DNA of 64,000 nucleotides, taken from contig NZ_CP141822.1 in the NCBI RefSeq assembly GCF_035621455.1, positions 1,302,001 to 1,366,000 on the forward strand, written 5' to 3'. Made by a program: the position numbers and the translations under genes. This DNA comes from Vibrio natriegens NBRC 15636 = ATCC 14048 = DSM 759 (GTDB lineage Bacteria > Pseudomonadota > Gammaproteobacteria > Enterobacterales > Vibrionaceae). The number at the start of each line of letters is the position of its first letter. Position 1 is the stretch's first letter. This document shows, in pieces, positions 17,291 through 27,670 of this stretch. The notes under the pieces are model-generated. The model saw only the letters and a program-made list of their open reading frames with translations. It did not search any database and was not told where the DNA came from.

Positions 17291-19012
17291 TTATAGAGAC
17301 TGCAACAGTTGGAAGTAGCGACCTTGTTGCGCTATCAATGCATTGTGGTTGCCTTGCTCAATGATTTCCCCTTGCTCCATCAAGCAGATGTTATCCATGT
17401 TCTCCAGCTCGATGAGTCGGTGCGTAATGAACACTACGGTCTTGTTAGCAAAGTGCTGGTTGAATAACGCCATCACTTTTTGCTCCGTGCGTTTATCAAG
17501 GCCCTCAGTCGGCTCATCTAACAGCAGAATTGGTGCGTCACGTAACAGCGCTCGAGCAATGCCAATACGGCGTTTTTCGCCACCAGAGAGCTGACGACCG
17601 CCATCGCCTAACCACGCGCTTAAGCCTGGTTCTTCAAGCAGGCCGCCAAGATCAACCTGAGTTAAAATATCAGCCAGTTGTTCATCAGTTGCATCGGGCG
17701 CAGCCATAAGTAAGTTGTCACGTAGTGTGCCGTTTAATACGTCTACACGCTGGCTAACGACGGTAATGGCTGAACGCAAATCAGATTCGCCCCAGTCTTT
17801 TAGCGATGCGCCACCAATACGTACTTCACCTTGGTTCACGTCCCAGTAGCGACACAGCAGTTGAATAAGTGTCGACTTGCCAGAACCAGTTTGACCAACC
17901 ACTGCGGTTTTTGAACCCAGAGGCAGAGATAGCGATAAATCGTTCAGCACTTTTTGCTGGCCATCCGGATACGCAAAGCTAATGTTCTTAAACTCGATAT
18001 CCAACGGTTTGTCTTCACGACTCGACTGCTGAGGAAAAACAACATCTGGTTTAGCAAGAATAACCTCATTCAGACGGCGTGCCGACGTCAAGGTTTGACC
18101 CAGATACTGAAATGCACCTGCAATAGGCATTAGGATTTCGAAACTTGCCATGGTTGCAAAGGCGAAAAGCGCAATCCACGGATCCGGAGCTCGACCACCA
18201 ACGCCATCCGCAGCAAACCATAACATCATTACCAGCGTCAGACCGTTAGCCAACATCAGTAGACCTGATGCCATACCAGTGAGATTCGCGTTAACAAACT
18301 GATTGGAAAGCAGCTGTTTTTGCTTGTCTAGAATCAAGTTGCGGTAACGTTCTTCTGCACCAAAAATACTCAGCTCGCTATAGCCTTGTAACCAGTCAAG
18401 AGTCGCAACGCGCAGTTCAGCTTTGCGATGTGTCAGGTGTGCACCATTCTTTTTGCCGAGTTTATAGAACAGCACTGGCCAAACCAACAGCATAACAGTG
18501 AGTACGGAACCCAACAGCATTGCCAAGTGCCAGTCAAAGAATGCCAGCACCGCGGTTAAACTCAGGATACCGAATATACCTATTATCACTGGGCTGATAA
18601 GGCGCAAATAGACGTGATCCATCGCATCGACATCAGCAACCAGGCGGTTAAGTACGTCCGCATCACGCATGGTTGAAACTCGACCCGGAATAAGCGGAGA
18701 AAGTTTCTCGAAGAAGAATATACGTAAATCGGTAAGCAGCTTAAATGTGGCATTGTGGCTCACCACGCGCTCACCCCAACGGCCAGCGGTACGTGCCATG
18801 GCAGCACCACGGACACCAGCACCAGGAAGCATGTAGTTAAAGGTTTCTCTCGCGATGGTTAATCCTGCGACTGAAGCGGCAGAAATAAACCAACCAGAAA
18901 GGGTCAACAGCCCAATTGAAGCTGCAAGAGTCAGGAATGCCAATAGCATCCCTAATGACAAACCAAACCAGTGCTTTTTATACAGTTTTAAGTAAGGGAG
19001 TAAATCACGCAT
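17291..19012 (-). CDS. cydC: CydC subunit of the CydDC ABC exporter
   Basis: 573 residues. N-terminal transmembrane domain with six helices, C-terminal ATPase with Walker A GQTGSGKST, signature LSGGEKRRIGIARALL and Walker B ILLLDEPTEGLD. CydDC is a heterodimeric inner-membrane ABC transporter needed for cytochrome bd assembly; glutathione and cysteine export and haem-related roles have been reported in E. coli. The start overlaps the end of cydD by 8 bases, showing coupling. The order trxB-cydD-cydC is the same as in E. coli. Confidence 0.95.
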   Translation of the reverse strand: MRDLLPYLKLYKKHWFGLSLGMLLAFLTLAASIGLLTLSGWFISAASVAGLTIARETFNYMLPGAGVRGAAMARTAGRWGERVVSHNATFKLLTDLRIFFFEKLSPLIPGRVSTMRDADVLNRLVADVDAMDHVYLRLISPVIIGIFGILSLTAVLAFFDWHLAMLLGSVLTVMLLVWPVLFYKLGKKNGAHLTHRKAELRVATLDWLQGYSELSIFGAEERYRNLILDKQKQLLSNQFVNANLTGMASGLLMLANGLTLVMMLWFAADGVGGRAPDPWIALFAFATMASFEILMPIAGAFQYLGQTLTSARRLNEVILAKPDVVFPQQSSREDKPLDIEFKNISFAYPDGQQKVLNDLSLSLPLGSKTAVVGQTGSGKSTLIQLLCRYWDVNQGEVRIGGASLKDWGESDLRSAITVVSQRVDVLNGTLRDNLLMAAPDATDEQLADILTQVDLGGLLEEPGLSAWLGDGGRQLSGGEKRRIGIARALLRDAPILLLDEPTEGLDKRTEQKVMALFNQHFANKTVVFITHRLIELENMDNICLMEQGEIIEQGNHNALIAQQGRYFQLLQSL

Positions 19013-20792
19013 CTAAGTTCCCCTTGTCTGATTCACGCTGGGCTAAATTAGCTTCTAGCATGTCTTTGAATAAACCGTCCTCAGACGAGAGAGTTGTGTA
19101 GTCACCACGCTGAACAATCTGACCGTTTTGCATCACTAAGATCTGTGAGACGTTTTTCAATGGTGCAAGCTGGTGAGTGATCATCAGGTTTGTGGTTGAT
19201 TGGGTATATTTACTGATCCCTTCCATCACCAGTCTTTCGCTACGTGCATCTAAACTCGCAGTTGGCTCATCGAGTAACCAAAAACGGCCGTTTTGCAGCA
19301 TAGCTCGAGAAAGAGCCAGGCGTTGTGCCTGACCAACGGACAAACCACCAGAACGATCTGAAATTGGGTAATCCAGACCGTGCATTTCAACAAATTCTGC
19401 AGCGTGTGAGTCCTTCAGCACGGCATTGACTGCATCGTCTTGGACATTTTGCTTACCCAGTGTGACGTTGTCACGAATGCTGCCATGAAGCAACATCGGG
19501 TTTTGACCAATCCAGCTAATAGTTTTACGCCATGTGGCAAGATCGAGTTGTGATAACTCACAACCATTGATTTTTAGACTGCCTTGGTAAGGCATAAAGC
19601 CAAGAATGGTATTCACAAGGCTGGTTTTACCAGCACCACTTGGGCCAACAAGTGCTGTGCTTTGATTGGCTTCTAGTGAGAAAGATAGAGGCCCTGCAAG
19701 TTGTTTACCTTCCGGACTAAGGACGACGAGATCATTGGCTTCAATCTGGATCGGTGCATCTTGGTCTAGAATCTGGTTACCATCTTTTACGTGGTCGACC
19801 TCTAGTTCCAAAAACTCGACAATACTTTCTGCCGCGCCAACCGCTTGTTGCTTCGCGTGGTAGTAAGTACCTAAGTCGCGTAGCGGCTGATAAAACTCAG
19901 GAGCTAGGATCAGAATAAACAGACCTGCGAACAGCGTTACTCCTGCGCCATAGTAGCCAAAGTTTAACTCACCGATGTAGCTGAAACCGAAGTAAACGGC
20001 GGTAATCGCAATGGAAATAGAGGTAAAGAACTCTAAAACTGCCGAAGACAAGAATGCGATTTTTAACACATCCATTGTTCGGGTACGGAATACCTCAGAG
20101 GCTCCCTTGAGCGTTTCTGTTTCAGACTTGGTGCGATCAAACAGACGGATGGTCGTCATGGCTTGTAGACGGTCATAGAAGTGACCGGACAAACGCTGCA
20201 TCGCTTTGAAGTTTTTGCGGTTTGCTTCTGCGGCTTTTTTACCAACCAATGCCATAAAGATAGGGACCAGAGGAGCCGTAACCAGGAAAATCAAACCAGC
20301 CGCCCAGTTTACTGGGAACACGACGATCAGAATGATGCAAGGAATCAAAACCGATAACGACATTTGAGGAAGGTAGCGAGAAAAGAAATCTTGCATGTCT
20401 TCCACTTGCTCTAAAATCAACGTCGCCCAGCTACCTGCTGGCTTACCTTTGATGTAAGCCGGCCCCAACTTATGGACCTTGTCCAAAATAAGTTGACGAA
20501 TATAAACTCTGATCTGTTCACCGCAACGATAACCGGCGATTTCGCGACCCCAAGTACAGGCTGCACGACCAATAACGGTTCCACCCAGTCCGACAAAGTG
20601 CCAAATGAGTTCACTTTTGTCGACTTGTTCGATGATCAATTGATGAAGAATAGAGGCGAGCAGGGCTGCTTGAGCCAATAAAAACACGCTTGAAAGTACG
20701 CCTAGGCCGATCGCAATCATAAGCCAGCGCTTGGCTAACTTACTTTGTTGCTTAAGCCACTTGTTCAAGCTGCTATGCTTTTTCTTATCCAT
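19005..20792 (-). CDS. cydD: CydD subunit of the CydDC ABC exporter
   Basis: 595 residues, partner of CydC. Transmembrane domain in residues 1 to about 330 (LIPCIILIVVFPVNWAAG), ATPase with Walker A GPSGAGKTS, signature LSVGQAQRLALSRAML (Val in place of the usual second Gly, as in CydD) and Walker B WLLDEPTASLD. ATG at 20792. The gap to trxB is about 100 bases and contains a strong terminator, so cydDC is probably transcribed mainly from its own promoter or by read-through. Confidence 0.95.
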   Translation of the reverse strand: MDKKKHSSLNKWLKQQSKLAKRWLMIAIGLGVLSSVFLLAQAALLASILHQLIIEQVDKSELIWHFVGLGGTVIGRAACTWGREIAGYRCGEQIRVYIRQLILDKVHKLGPAYIKGKPAGSWATLILEQVEDMQDFFSRYLPQMSLSVLIPCIILIVVFPVNWAAGLIFLVTAPLVPIFMALVGKKAAEANRKNFKAMQRLSGHFYDRLQAMTTIRLFDRTKSETETLKGASEVFRTRTMDVLKIAFLSSAVLEFFTSISIAITAVYFGFSYIGELNFGYYGAGVTLFAGLFILILAPEFYQPLRDLGTYYHAKQQAVGAAESIVEFLELEVDHVKDGNQILDQDAPIQIEANDLVVLSPEGKQLAGPLSFSLEANQSTALVGPSGAGKTSLVNTILGFMPYQGSLKINGCELSQLDLATWRKTISWIGQNPMLLHGSIRDNVTLGKQNVQDDAVNAVLKDSHAAEFVEMHGLDYPISDRSGGLSVGQAQRLALSRAMLQNGRFWLLDEPTASLDARSERLVMEGISKYTQSTTNLMITHQLAPLKNVSQILVMQNGQIVQRGDYTTLSSEDGLFKDMLEANLAQRESDKGNLDA

Positions 20793-20841
20793 TGTAAAGG
20801 CTTAATAATAATTGTTTTAATGAGGCGGTAGTATACAAAAG

Positions 20842-20870
20842 AAAACCCAGCGGGAATACCGCTGGGTTTT
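20842..20870 (-). terminator. Terminator of trxB
   Basis: AAAACCCAGCGG / CCGCTGGGTTTT, a 12 bp stem with 5-base loop and T-rich 3' flank on the minus strand. It separates trxB from cydDC. Confidence 0.85.
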
Positions 20871-20895
20871 AAGGATATGGCACAAATATGAAAAG

Positions 20896-22215
<1,320 letters not shown>

Positions 22216-22872
22216 ATGTTACATTCACGCGAGAATACTCTACATTTAACCCAGCTCAGCATGGCAGCAATTGAGCAACTTTCACCATCTTTTGAAACGC
22301 TACCTCATACGGATCATGCCGATGGCCAATACCGATTGAGACGTTACTCTGTTGTCAGTTTTGAAAATGGCAAAGTCATCGATTTGAACAAAAACAGCTT
22401 TGTTCAGTCTTCAGATATCAACCGATTCCAGGGTGATGTTGTTCGCCAATTTGAGCCGATAGAAAAGAATATTCTGCTTAGTGAAGGCTTTAGAGAAATG
22501 TGCGAGCTGTTTGTTAATGCGAATCACCTAGTGAATGGACAAGAAATTGAAATTCACCAAATCCGCATCACGGCATTTGAAGATGAGACTCAAGTAGCAC
22601 CAGAAGGTGTACACCAAGATGGCTTTGATCACATCGCAATGGTAGGGGTTGGCCGTCACAACATCATTGGTGGCGATATCATGCTATACAGCAGCCACAA
22701 CCAAGCGCCATTTTTCCGTAAAGTTCTGGAGAATGGTGAAGTCGCAATGTTGGCAGACAGTAAACTCTGGCATAACGCCTGTCCAATCCGCTCTGTGATT
22801 GACGATAAAGCTGGCCATATGGATGTATTTGTACTTACGGCAACGGACAAGCGTAATGAACTTCAATCTTAA
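22216..22872 (+). CDS. 2OG-Fe(II) dioxygenase family protein (PF10014-like)
   Basis: 218 residues. The Fe(II) site reads as His-x-Asp in EGVHQDGFDH and the distal His in LWHNACPI; an Arg follows in CPIRSV. GGDIMLYS and the surrounding pattern resemble the 2OG-Fe_Oxy_2 family, whose known members hydroxylate free amino acids (for example isoleucine 4-hydroxylases) or affect biofilm (BsmA). Substrate here is unknown. ATG 22216 is six bases from AAAGGAG; ATG 22213 and an in-frame ATG at 22180 are less likely. The end overlaps the next gene by 17 bases, so the two are very likely co-translated and may share a pathway. Confidence 0.85.
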   Translation: MLHSRENTLHLTQLSMAAIEQLSPSFETLPHTDHADGQYRLRRYSVVSFENGKVIDLNKNSFVQSSDINRFQGDVVRQFEPIEKNILLSEGFREMCELFVNANHLVNGQEIEIHQIRITAFEDETQVAPEGVHQDGFDHIAMVGVGRHNIIGGDIMLYSSHNQAPFFRKVLENGEVAMLADSKLWHNACPIRSVIDDKAGHMDVFVLTATDKRNELQS

Positions 22873-24091
22873 TCAAATCAGACAACAGTTTCCTGCGTTA
22901 GCGCAGTACCATAACGACAGACCAGTTACTTTTTTTGACGGTCCGGGCGGTTCACAAGTACCACAGTCAGTTCTTGACGCTATGGTGGCTTACCTTGGTT
23001 ACTACAACTCGAATTTGGGTGGGCACTATTTTTCTAGCCAAACGACCGTTGATGTGATGCAAAATGCGCGCGAATCGGCTCAGGCGCTATTGAATGCGCC
23101 GTCCTCTGGCAACATTATATTTGGTGCGAACATGACATCGCTGACTTTCCAATTAAGTCGTGCGATCAGCCGAGAGTGGCAAGAGGGCGATGAGATTATC
23201 GTTTCTGCCTTAGATCACTATTCAAACGTTTCTAGCTGGCAGCAAGCCGCGGAAGACAAAGGCGCAGTCGTTCATCAGGTTCGTATCAATGAGGATGACT
23301 GTACGCTGGATCTTGAACATCTACAAAGCTTGTTGTCTGACAAAACGCGTTTGGTCGCAGTCACTTATGCTTCGAATACCACAGGGTCAATTGTCGATAT
23401 TCAAAGTGTTGTGGAAATGGTACATCAAGTTGGCGCTCAAGTTTACGTCGACGCAGTGCACTATGCGCCGCACCATCTTGTAGATGTACAGGCATTAGGA
23501 TGTGATTTCCTGGCATGTTCTGCCTACAAATTCTTCGGCCCTCATGTGGGAATAGCATACGTTGCTGACCAATGGTTACACAGCATCCGCCCATATAAAG
23601 TTGAACCAGCAACGAATATCGGCCCGGGTCGGTTTGAAACAGGGACACAAAGTTTTGAAGGCTTGGCTGGCGTAACCGCAGCTGTTGAATACCTAGCGCA
23701 GTTTGGTGAAGAAGGGTTACCACTTCGCCAAAGACTTGAACAAAGCTTTGCGCTTTATACTCAGCATGAACAACGATTAAGTGAGCGTTTCTTACAGCGA
23801 TTAGATGCGCTAGAGGGCGTTAAACTGTATGGCATCGATAAGGAATATACGCAGCTTCGTACGCCAACATTTGCGTTGACCTTCGATAAATATTCGCCAG
23901 AATTTATTGCGAAAACCTTGGGCGAACACAATATTTGTGTCTGGAACGGGCATTTTTACGCACTGGGTTTAGTTCGTCAGCTTGGGCTGGAAGAGACCGG
24001 TGGTGTTGTGCGAATTGGTTGCATGCATTACAACACACTTGAAGAAGTGGATATGTTGTTTGATGTGATTGAAAGCATTCTTGATGCTTAG
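22856..24091 (+). CDS. Class V aminotransferase / cysteine-desulfurase-like PLP enzyme (VC1184 subfamily)
   Basis: 411 residues. FFDGPGGSQVPQSVLDAM at the N-terminus, DHYSNVSSW, YVDAVHYAPHHLVDVQALGCDF with the Asp, and the Schiff-base Lys in LACSAYKFFGPHVG. This fits the cysteine-desulfurase-like subfamily named after V. cholerae VC1184. No Cys is evident in the catalytic loop used by IscS-type enzymes (GTQSFEG follows the PLP site), so desulfurase activity is doubtful. ATG 22856 (MNFNLNQI) is chosen; the frame is open further upstream inside the dioxygenase gene. Operon with that gene; reaction unknown. Confidence 0.88.
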   Translation: MNFNLNQIRQQFPALAQYHNDRPVTFFDGPGGSQVPQSVLDAMVAYLGYYNSNLGGHYFSSQTTVDVMQNARESAQALLNAPSSGNIIFGANMTSLTFQLSRAISREWQEGDEIIVSALDHYSNVSSWQQAAEDKGAVVHQVRINEDDCTLDLEHLQSLLSDKTRLVAVTYASNTTGSIVDIQSVVEMVHQVGAQVYVDAVHYAPHHLVDVQALGCDFLACSAYKFFGPHVGIAYVADQWLHSIRPYKVEPATNIGPGRFETGTQSFEGLAGVTAAVEYLAQFGEEGLPLRQRLEQSFALYTQHEQRLSERFLQRLDALEGVKLYGIDKEYTQLRTPTFALTFDKYSPEFIAKTLGEHNICVWNGHFYALGLVRQLGLEETGGVVRIGCMHYNTLEEVDMLFDVIESILDA

Positions 24092-24110
24092 TGAATTCAA
24101 ATAGAAAACA

Positions 24111-24141
24111 AAAAGCTCGAGCATTTAGCTCGAGCTTTTTT
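24111..24141 (+). terminator. Terminator of the dioxygenase-PLP enzyme operon
   Basis: AAAAGCTCGAGC / GCTCGAGCTTTTTT with an ATTTA loop, followed by TTGT. It may also work on the minus strand for the DUF2797 gene. Confidence 0.85.
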
Positions 24142-24162
24142 GTATATAAAAGTCGTCAGTTT

Positions 24163-24999
24163 TTATGCGCTGACTTCAACTTCATAAGACGTGAACTTAC
24201 GCACGTTGATGACGCCAGTATCGAAAATCAGGTATTGGCCTTTAATACCTTGCAGAATGCCCGTCACAACCGGGTTTTTATCAAAGTTATGTGAAGTAAT
24301 CTTAGTTGGGTGCTGTTGCACTGGGTAGCTAAGATCCGTGATGCTTTCACTTAATACTTCGATCGCATCCTCACCGAATTGCTGTTTGATCTCGGCGATT
24401 TTGTCTTCCACTAAAGGAAGAAGCTCTGCAAATCGATCCTGCAGTTCAATCGGTTCTCCATCACCTTTAAGCAATGCGCGCCAGTTGGTTTTATCGGCAA
24501 TATGTTTTGCCAGCTCAACTTCAATCAAGCCAGAAATGTGGCGGGTTTTTACTTTAAAGATCGGCAAACCCTGAGTCGCGCCCTGATCAATCCAGCGTGT
24601 TGGGATTTGAGTGTGACGAGTGATACCGACTTTAAGGCTCGATGTATTAGACAGATACACGAAGTGATCCACCATACAGTTTTCTTCGCCCCATTGTGGC
24701 TCTCGACAAGTCCCTTGATCGTAGTGACATGTCTCTGGCTTCATGATGCACATATCGCAGCTTGCTAGCTTCTTCATGCAAACAAAGCAGTGACCTTGCG
24801 AGTAGCTCTTTTTGGTTTTTTTACCGCAAGAACAGCAGAAAATATTGCCAGTGTGGGTCAGTGTTAGCGTTTGCCCAAGGAATGGAGAAAGGTCAATCTC
24901 TTCATCACCTACGGGAAGTCGATAGCTTACTGCGCCATCCAGAGAAGCTCGCATTTTGTTAAGCGTACCAGTTGCAATTAAGGACATAACATTACTCAT
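24163..24999 (-). CDS. DUF2797 zinc-ribbon protein
   Basis: 278 residues. A cysteine-rich stretch (CCSCGKK, CFVCMKKLASCDMC, about residues 55-85, further CHYDQGTC and ENC) suggests zinc binding. VYLSNTSSLKVGITRH followed by RWIDQGA resembles a GIY-YIG-like fold. This is the DUF2797 pattern as I recall it; function is unknown. ATG 24999 used; ATG 24987 is possible. A TATACT box within CAGTATATACTG (25015-25026) lies about 20 bases upstream and is a probable -10 region. Confidence 0.82.
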   Translation of the reverse strand: MSNVMSLIATGTLNKMRASLDGAVSYRLPVGDEEIDLSPFLGQTLTLTHTGNIFCCSCGKKTKKSYSQGHCFVCMKKLASCDMCIMKPETCHYDQGTCREPQWGEENCMVDHFVYLSNTSSLKVGITRHTQIPTRWIDQGATQGLPIFKVKTRHISGLIEVELAKHIADKTNWRALLKGDGEPIELQDRFAELLPLVEDKIAEIKQQFGEDAIEVLSESITDLSYPVQQHPTKITSHNFDKNPVVTGILQGIKGQYLIFDTGVINVRKFTSYEVEVSA

Positions 25000-25014
25000 T
25001 ATTGTGTTTTTGCA

Positions 25015-25026
25015 CAGTATATACTG
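25015..25026 (-). promoter_or_regulatory. CAGTATATACTG palindrome, probable -10 region of the DUF2797 gene
   Basis: Perfect 12 bp palindrome containing TATACT on the minus strand, 16-28 bases before the start codon. It could also be an operator. It is not a LexA box, because the half-sites are in the opposite order. Confidence 0.4.
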
Positions 25027-25100
25027 AATGCAAAGTCAGGGGCAGGGGGGAATAGAATGTTGGCGGGAAATAGGAGCTTTAAATTTGGGGAACTAAGATA

Positions 25101-25124
25101 AAAAAAGGTGGCCAATTGGCCACC
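25101..25124 (-). terminator. Terminator of the VcINDY-like transporter gene
   Basis: GGTGGCCAATTGGCCACC is a perfect palindrome (25107-25124) followed by a run of T on the minus strand, about 70 bases past the transporter stop. Confidence 0.8.
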
Positions 25125-25134
25125 AGTCGGGAAA

Positions 25135-25179
25135 CTGCTGTACATCATTCAGGGGGAACGAAACGATGAGGTACAGCAG
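25135..25179 (-). other. Structured 3' untranslated hairpin after the transporter gene
   Basis: CTGCTGTAC (25135-25143) and GTACAGCAG (25171-25179) form a 9 bp perfect stem. Beyond one mismatch, TCAT/ATGA extends it on the minus strand. The hairpin sits between the stop (25194) and the terminator, so the mRNA would carry two stacked hairpins. It could stabilise the mRNA or mark a 3'-derived small RNA. Confidence 0.5.
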
Positions 25180-25193
25180 TAAAAAGTCTTTGC

Positions 25194-26564
25194 TTACCAG
25201 AAAAGCCAAGCGAAAAGTGTTAGTACGCCAATACATGCAATGTTCAGAACAAGGCCGATGCGCATCATCTCTTTTTGCTTGATATGACCGGTACCAAATA
25301 CAATCGCGTTTGGTGGAGTCGCTACTGGCAACATAAACGCACACGAAGCTGCGACCGCAATCAATGCTGAAAGAATGACAGGCGACATACCGAGTGCTTC
25401 TGCAATGGTGGCAAAAACAGGTACCAGCAACGCTGCACTTGCGGTGTTACTCGCAAATTCAGTTAAGAATACAACGAAGGCAACGACGGCAAGAATCGTC
25501 AGCAGAACGCCTGCCTGTTCCAGAAAGCCTGACAAGCTGTGTGCTAAGAAAACGCTGGTGCCAGTATCTTTAAGAACGTTACTTAGACAGATACCACCAC
25601 CGAACAGAATCAAGACGCCCCAGTCGGTTGTTTTCTCGATGTCTTTCCATTCAACCGCGCGAGATGCGCCGAGTAGAAGGATTGCGCCAATTGCCACCAG
25701 AGTGTCGAACTTAGCAAAGCCGCCTAGCATCGCATTGATTGGTTTACTAAAGATCCAAAGCGTCACTGTCAGAAGGAAAATCGCCAGAGTGACCTTCTTG
25801 CCATTTGTCCACTCGACAGGTTTGTGGTCAAGTTCAAACTTGTGGCTCAAATCAGGTTTGGTCATAACGTACAGAACCAAAACCGCAACTGGCATCAACA
25901 ATAGAGAGATTGGCAGAGCAAGCTTCATCCATTCGGTAAAGTTAAGACCGACCTCAGCTGCAGCAATTGCATTTGGTGGGCTACCAACGAGAGTGGCAAT
26001 ACCACCGATGGATGCGCTGTATGCGATACCAAGCAAAACGAATAGGAATGTGCGATGGTTTTTATCGCCATCCAGCTTGGTCATCACACCAAGTACCAGA
26101 GGAAGCATCATTGCTGTGGTCGCAGTATTAGAGATCCACATCGACAAACCCGCACTCACACCAAACAGCATGAAGACGGCTACCGACATTTTTCCTTGGG
26201 CTAATATCAACACCTTATCGGCAATCGCTTGGTCTAACTTCTGCTTATGCAGCGCCGCCGCCAGGGCAAAACCACCTAAGAACAAGAAGATGATTGAGTT
26301 AGAAAAGTTGTTGAGCGCGACTTGTGTATTAAACACGCCTAAGAACACGGCGAGTAGCGGTATCAACAATGCTGTAATACTTACGTGAATCGCTTCCGTT
26401 AACCACAAAATTGCAACAAAAACTAAGATGCTAATGCCGGTTACTACTTGCGGTTCAAAGGGTAGGGTATTAAACAAGATAATGAATAGCAGGATATTTG
26501 CGTTCAATATCATGCTGTTGCGAGTGAAGAACCAGTTCTTCAATGTCACAGCGAGTGCGGTCAT
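25194..26564 (-). CDS. DASS-family sodium:dicarboxylate symporter, VcINDY-like
   Basis: 456-residue inner-membrane protein. Both SNT substrate/sodium motifs are present ([14 protein letters not shown] and [13 protein letters not shown]), as are the nearby [25 protein letters not shown] and [27 protein letters not shown]. It aligns across nearly all its length from memory with V. cholerae VcINDY (462 aa), a Na+-coupled succinate/C4-dicarboxylate transporter of known structure. ATG 26564 is preceded by AAGGAGCA. The likely role is uptake of succinate, malate or fumarate; malic enzyme gene maeA lies nearby but in a separate unit. Confidence 0.92.
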   Translation of the reverse strand: MTALAVTLKNWFFTRNSMILNANILLFIILFNTLPFEPQVVTGISILVFVAILWLTEAIHVSITALLIPLLAVFLGVFNTQVALNNFSNSIIFLFLGGFALAAALHKQKLDQAIADKVLILAQGKMSVAVFMLFGVSAGLSMWISNTATTAMMLPLVLGVMTKLDGDKNHRTFLFVLLGIAYSASIGGIATLVGSPPNAIAAAEVGLNFTEWMKLALPISLLLMPVAVLVLYVMTKPDLSHKFELDHKPVEWTNGKKVTLAIFLLTVTLWIFSKPINAMLGGFAKFDTLVAIGAILLLGASRAVEWKDIEKTTDWGVLILFGGGICLSNVLKDTGTSVFLAHSLSGFLEQAGVLLTILAVVAFVVFLTEFASNTASAALLVPVFATIAEALGMSPVILSALIAVAASCAFMLPVATPPNAIVFGTGHIKQKEMMRIGLVLNIACIGVLTLFAWLFW

Positions 26565-26716
26565 GGGGTATGCTCCTTATTCATTGCCTTTTTGTCGGTT
26601 TTTTATGGCAAAGTAACTGACTTGTATTTATTTATTGATTAAATGTTACTTTGAATGAGCAATTGAGTTTTGCTTGAATCGTAGAGCAAATATGAAAATG
26701 TGATGTTGGGAATTAG

Positions 26717-26745
26717 AAATGGGTAGATTGCTACCCATTCTTTTT
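26717..26745 (+). terminator. Plus-strand terminator-like hairpin with no upstream plus-strand gene
   Basis: AATGGGTAG / CTACCCATT stem with an ATTG loop, followed by CTTTTTAT on the plus strand only. On the minus strand no T run follows, so it is not the sanA terminator. The neighbouring genes on both sides are minus-strand. Confidence 0.45.
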
Positions 26746-26773
26746 ATAGAAGTGTTATTAAAAGCGTTAGTGG

Positions 26774-27466
26774 CTATTCCACAGGGACTTGTCTTGGCTC
26801 GATAGGCTCTTTTACAGCAAAAATTGGTTCTTGAGGGCCAAGGAATCTCGGCTGTGTATCAATCACGTAAAGATCGAGAAACGCCTTCACGCGGGCAAGC
26901 AGTTCGCGCATACGCATCGATGCTTTCTGTTTGTTTGTGACTGGGCCTGCGACGGCAAGACACTGGGCGTCTATGTGGTACGCATTGGCAATGAACAGTG
27001 CTCGTTCGCAGTGGAAACGCTGGGTCACAATCAGAAAGCGCTCGGAAGCAAATATCTTTTTCGCACGGACAATCGAATCGAGCGTACGGAAACCCGCGTA
27101 GTCGAGATGAATGACTTCTTCTGGTACGCCTGCCTTGAGTAGATCGCGTTTCATCGTCCATGGCTCATTGTAAGAGCGGTGGGCGTTGTCACCACTGAGC
27201 AAAAATTGTTTCACCTTACCTTGCTCGTAAAGCTCAATCGCGGCGTTGATGCGATGGGTGTAGTAAGTGTTGAGGACCTTTCCGATGTATTTGCTCGTAC
27301 CGAGTACGACGGCTACCTCATGCTGAGGTATTGGTTCGTAGTCAGTAAAAATGTTCTCTTTGGCTTGCAATACTACCCATCTGTCGATGGCTATAACGGA
27401 GATCAGCAGGCCAAGTACAGCGATCGACAAAATCAAAGCAAGTCGCTTCCATGTAAATTTAAGCAT
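26774..27466 (-). CDS. sanA: SanA/YdcF-type DUF218 membrane protein
   Basis: 230 residues. A single N-terminal membrane helix (LALILSIAVLGLLISVIAI) is followed by a DUF218 domain: VAVVLGTSKYIGKVLNTYYTHRINAAIELYEQGKVKQFLLSGDN, EPWTMKRDLLKAGVPEEVIHLDYAGFRTLDSIVRA and FLIVTQRFHCERALFIA. It matches E. coli SanA (239 aa), which affects envelope barrier function (vancomycin exclusion at high temperature). ATG 27466 gives the family N-terminus; a TTG at 27496 is open upstream. The gene stands alone. Confidence 0.85.
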   Translation of the reverse strand: MLKFTWKRLALILSIAVLGLLISVIAIDRWVVLQAKENIFTDYEPIPQHEVAVVLGTSKYIGKVLNTYYTHRINAAIELYEQGKVKQFLLSGDNAHRSYNEPWTMKRDLLKAGVPEEVIHLDYAGFRTLDSIVRAKKIFASERFLIVTQRFHCERALFIANAYHIDAQCLAVAGPVTNKQKASMRMRELLARVKAFLDLYVIDTQPRFLGPQEPIFAVKEPIEPRQVPVE

Positions 27467-27610
27467 CCACTTTGACCTTATACGAGAAAACAACAAAACG
27501 TTTTTTATCCTTAAATGAAAGTGTATGTCTCATCATATCTGATACAAACAAAAAGAGAGAAGTCCATTTGTGCCAAAATACGGTTAGGATGATAAAAAAA
27601 CGTTTAAAAA

Positions 27611-27636
27611 ACAAAAGCCCCTATGTGTTAGGGGCT
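27611..27636 (-). terminator. Terminator of maeA
   Basis: AGCCCCTA / TAGGGGCT stem; on the minus strand it is followed by TTTTGTTTTTT. Confidence 0.8.
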
Positions 27637-27670
27637 AATTATTAGGCGAGTTTTTCTTTTGCGGTTAAAT

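Noticed and set aside
22799..22855. Longer N-terminus for the class V PLP enzyme
   Set aside because: The extra residues (TIKLAIWMYLYLRQRTSV) lie wholly within the dioxygenase gene and are not family-like; MNFNLNQI is a normal start.
25015..25026. CAGTATATACTG as a LexA box
   Set aside because: LexA boxes read CTGT-N8-ACAG; here the half-sites are reversed and it contains a -10 box.
25375..26388. 337-codon ORF on the plus strand inside the transporter gene
   Set aside because: Antisense shadow of the VcINDY-like gene; no start signal and no protein-like motif, while the minus-strand frame has full family motifs.
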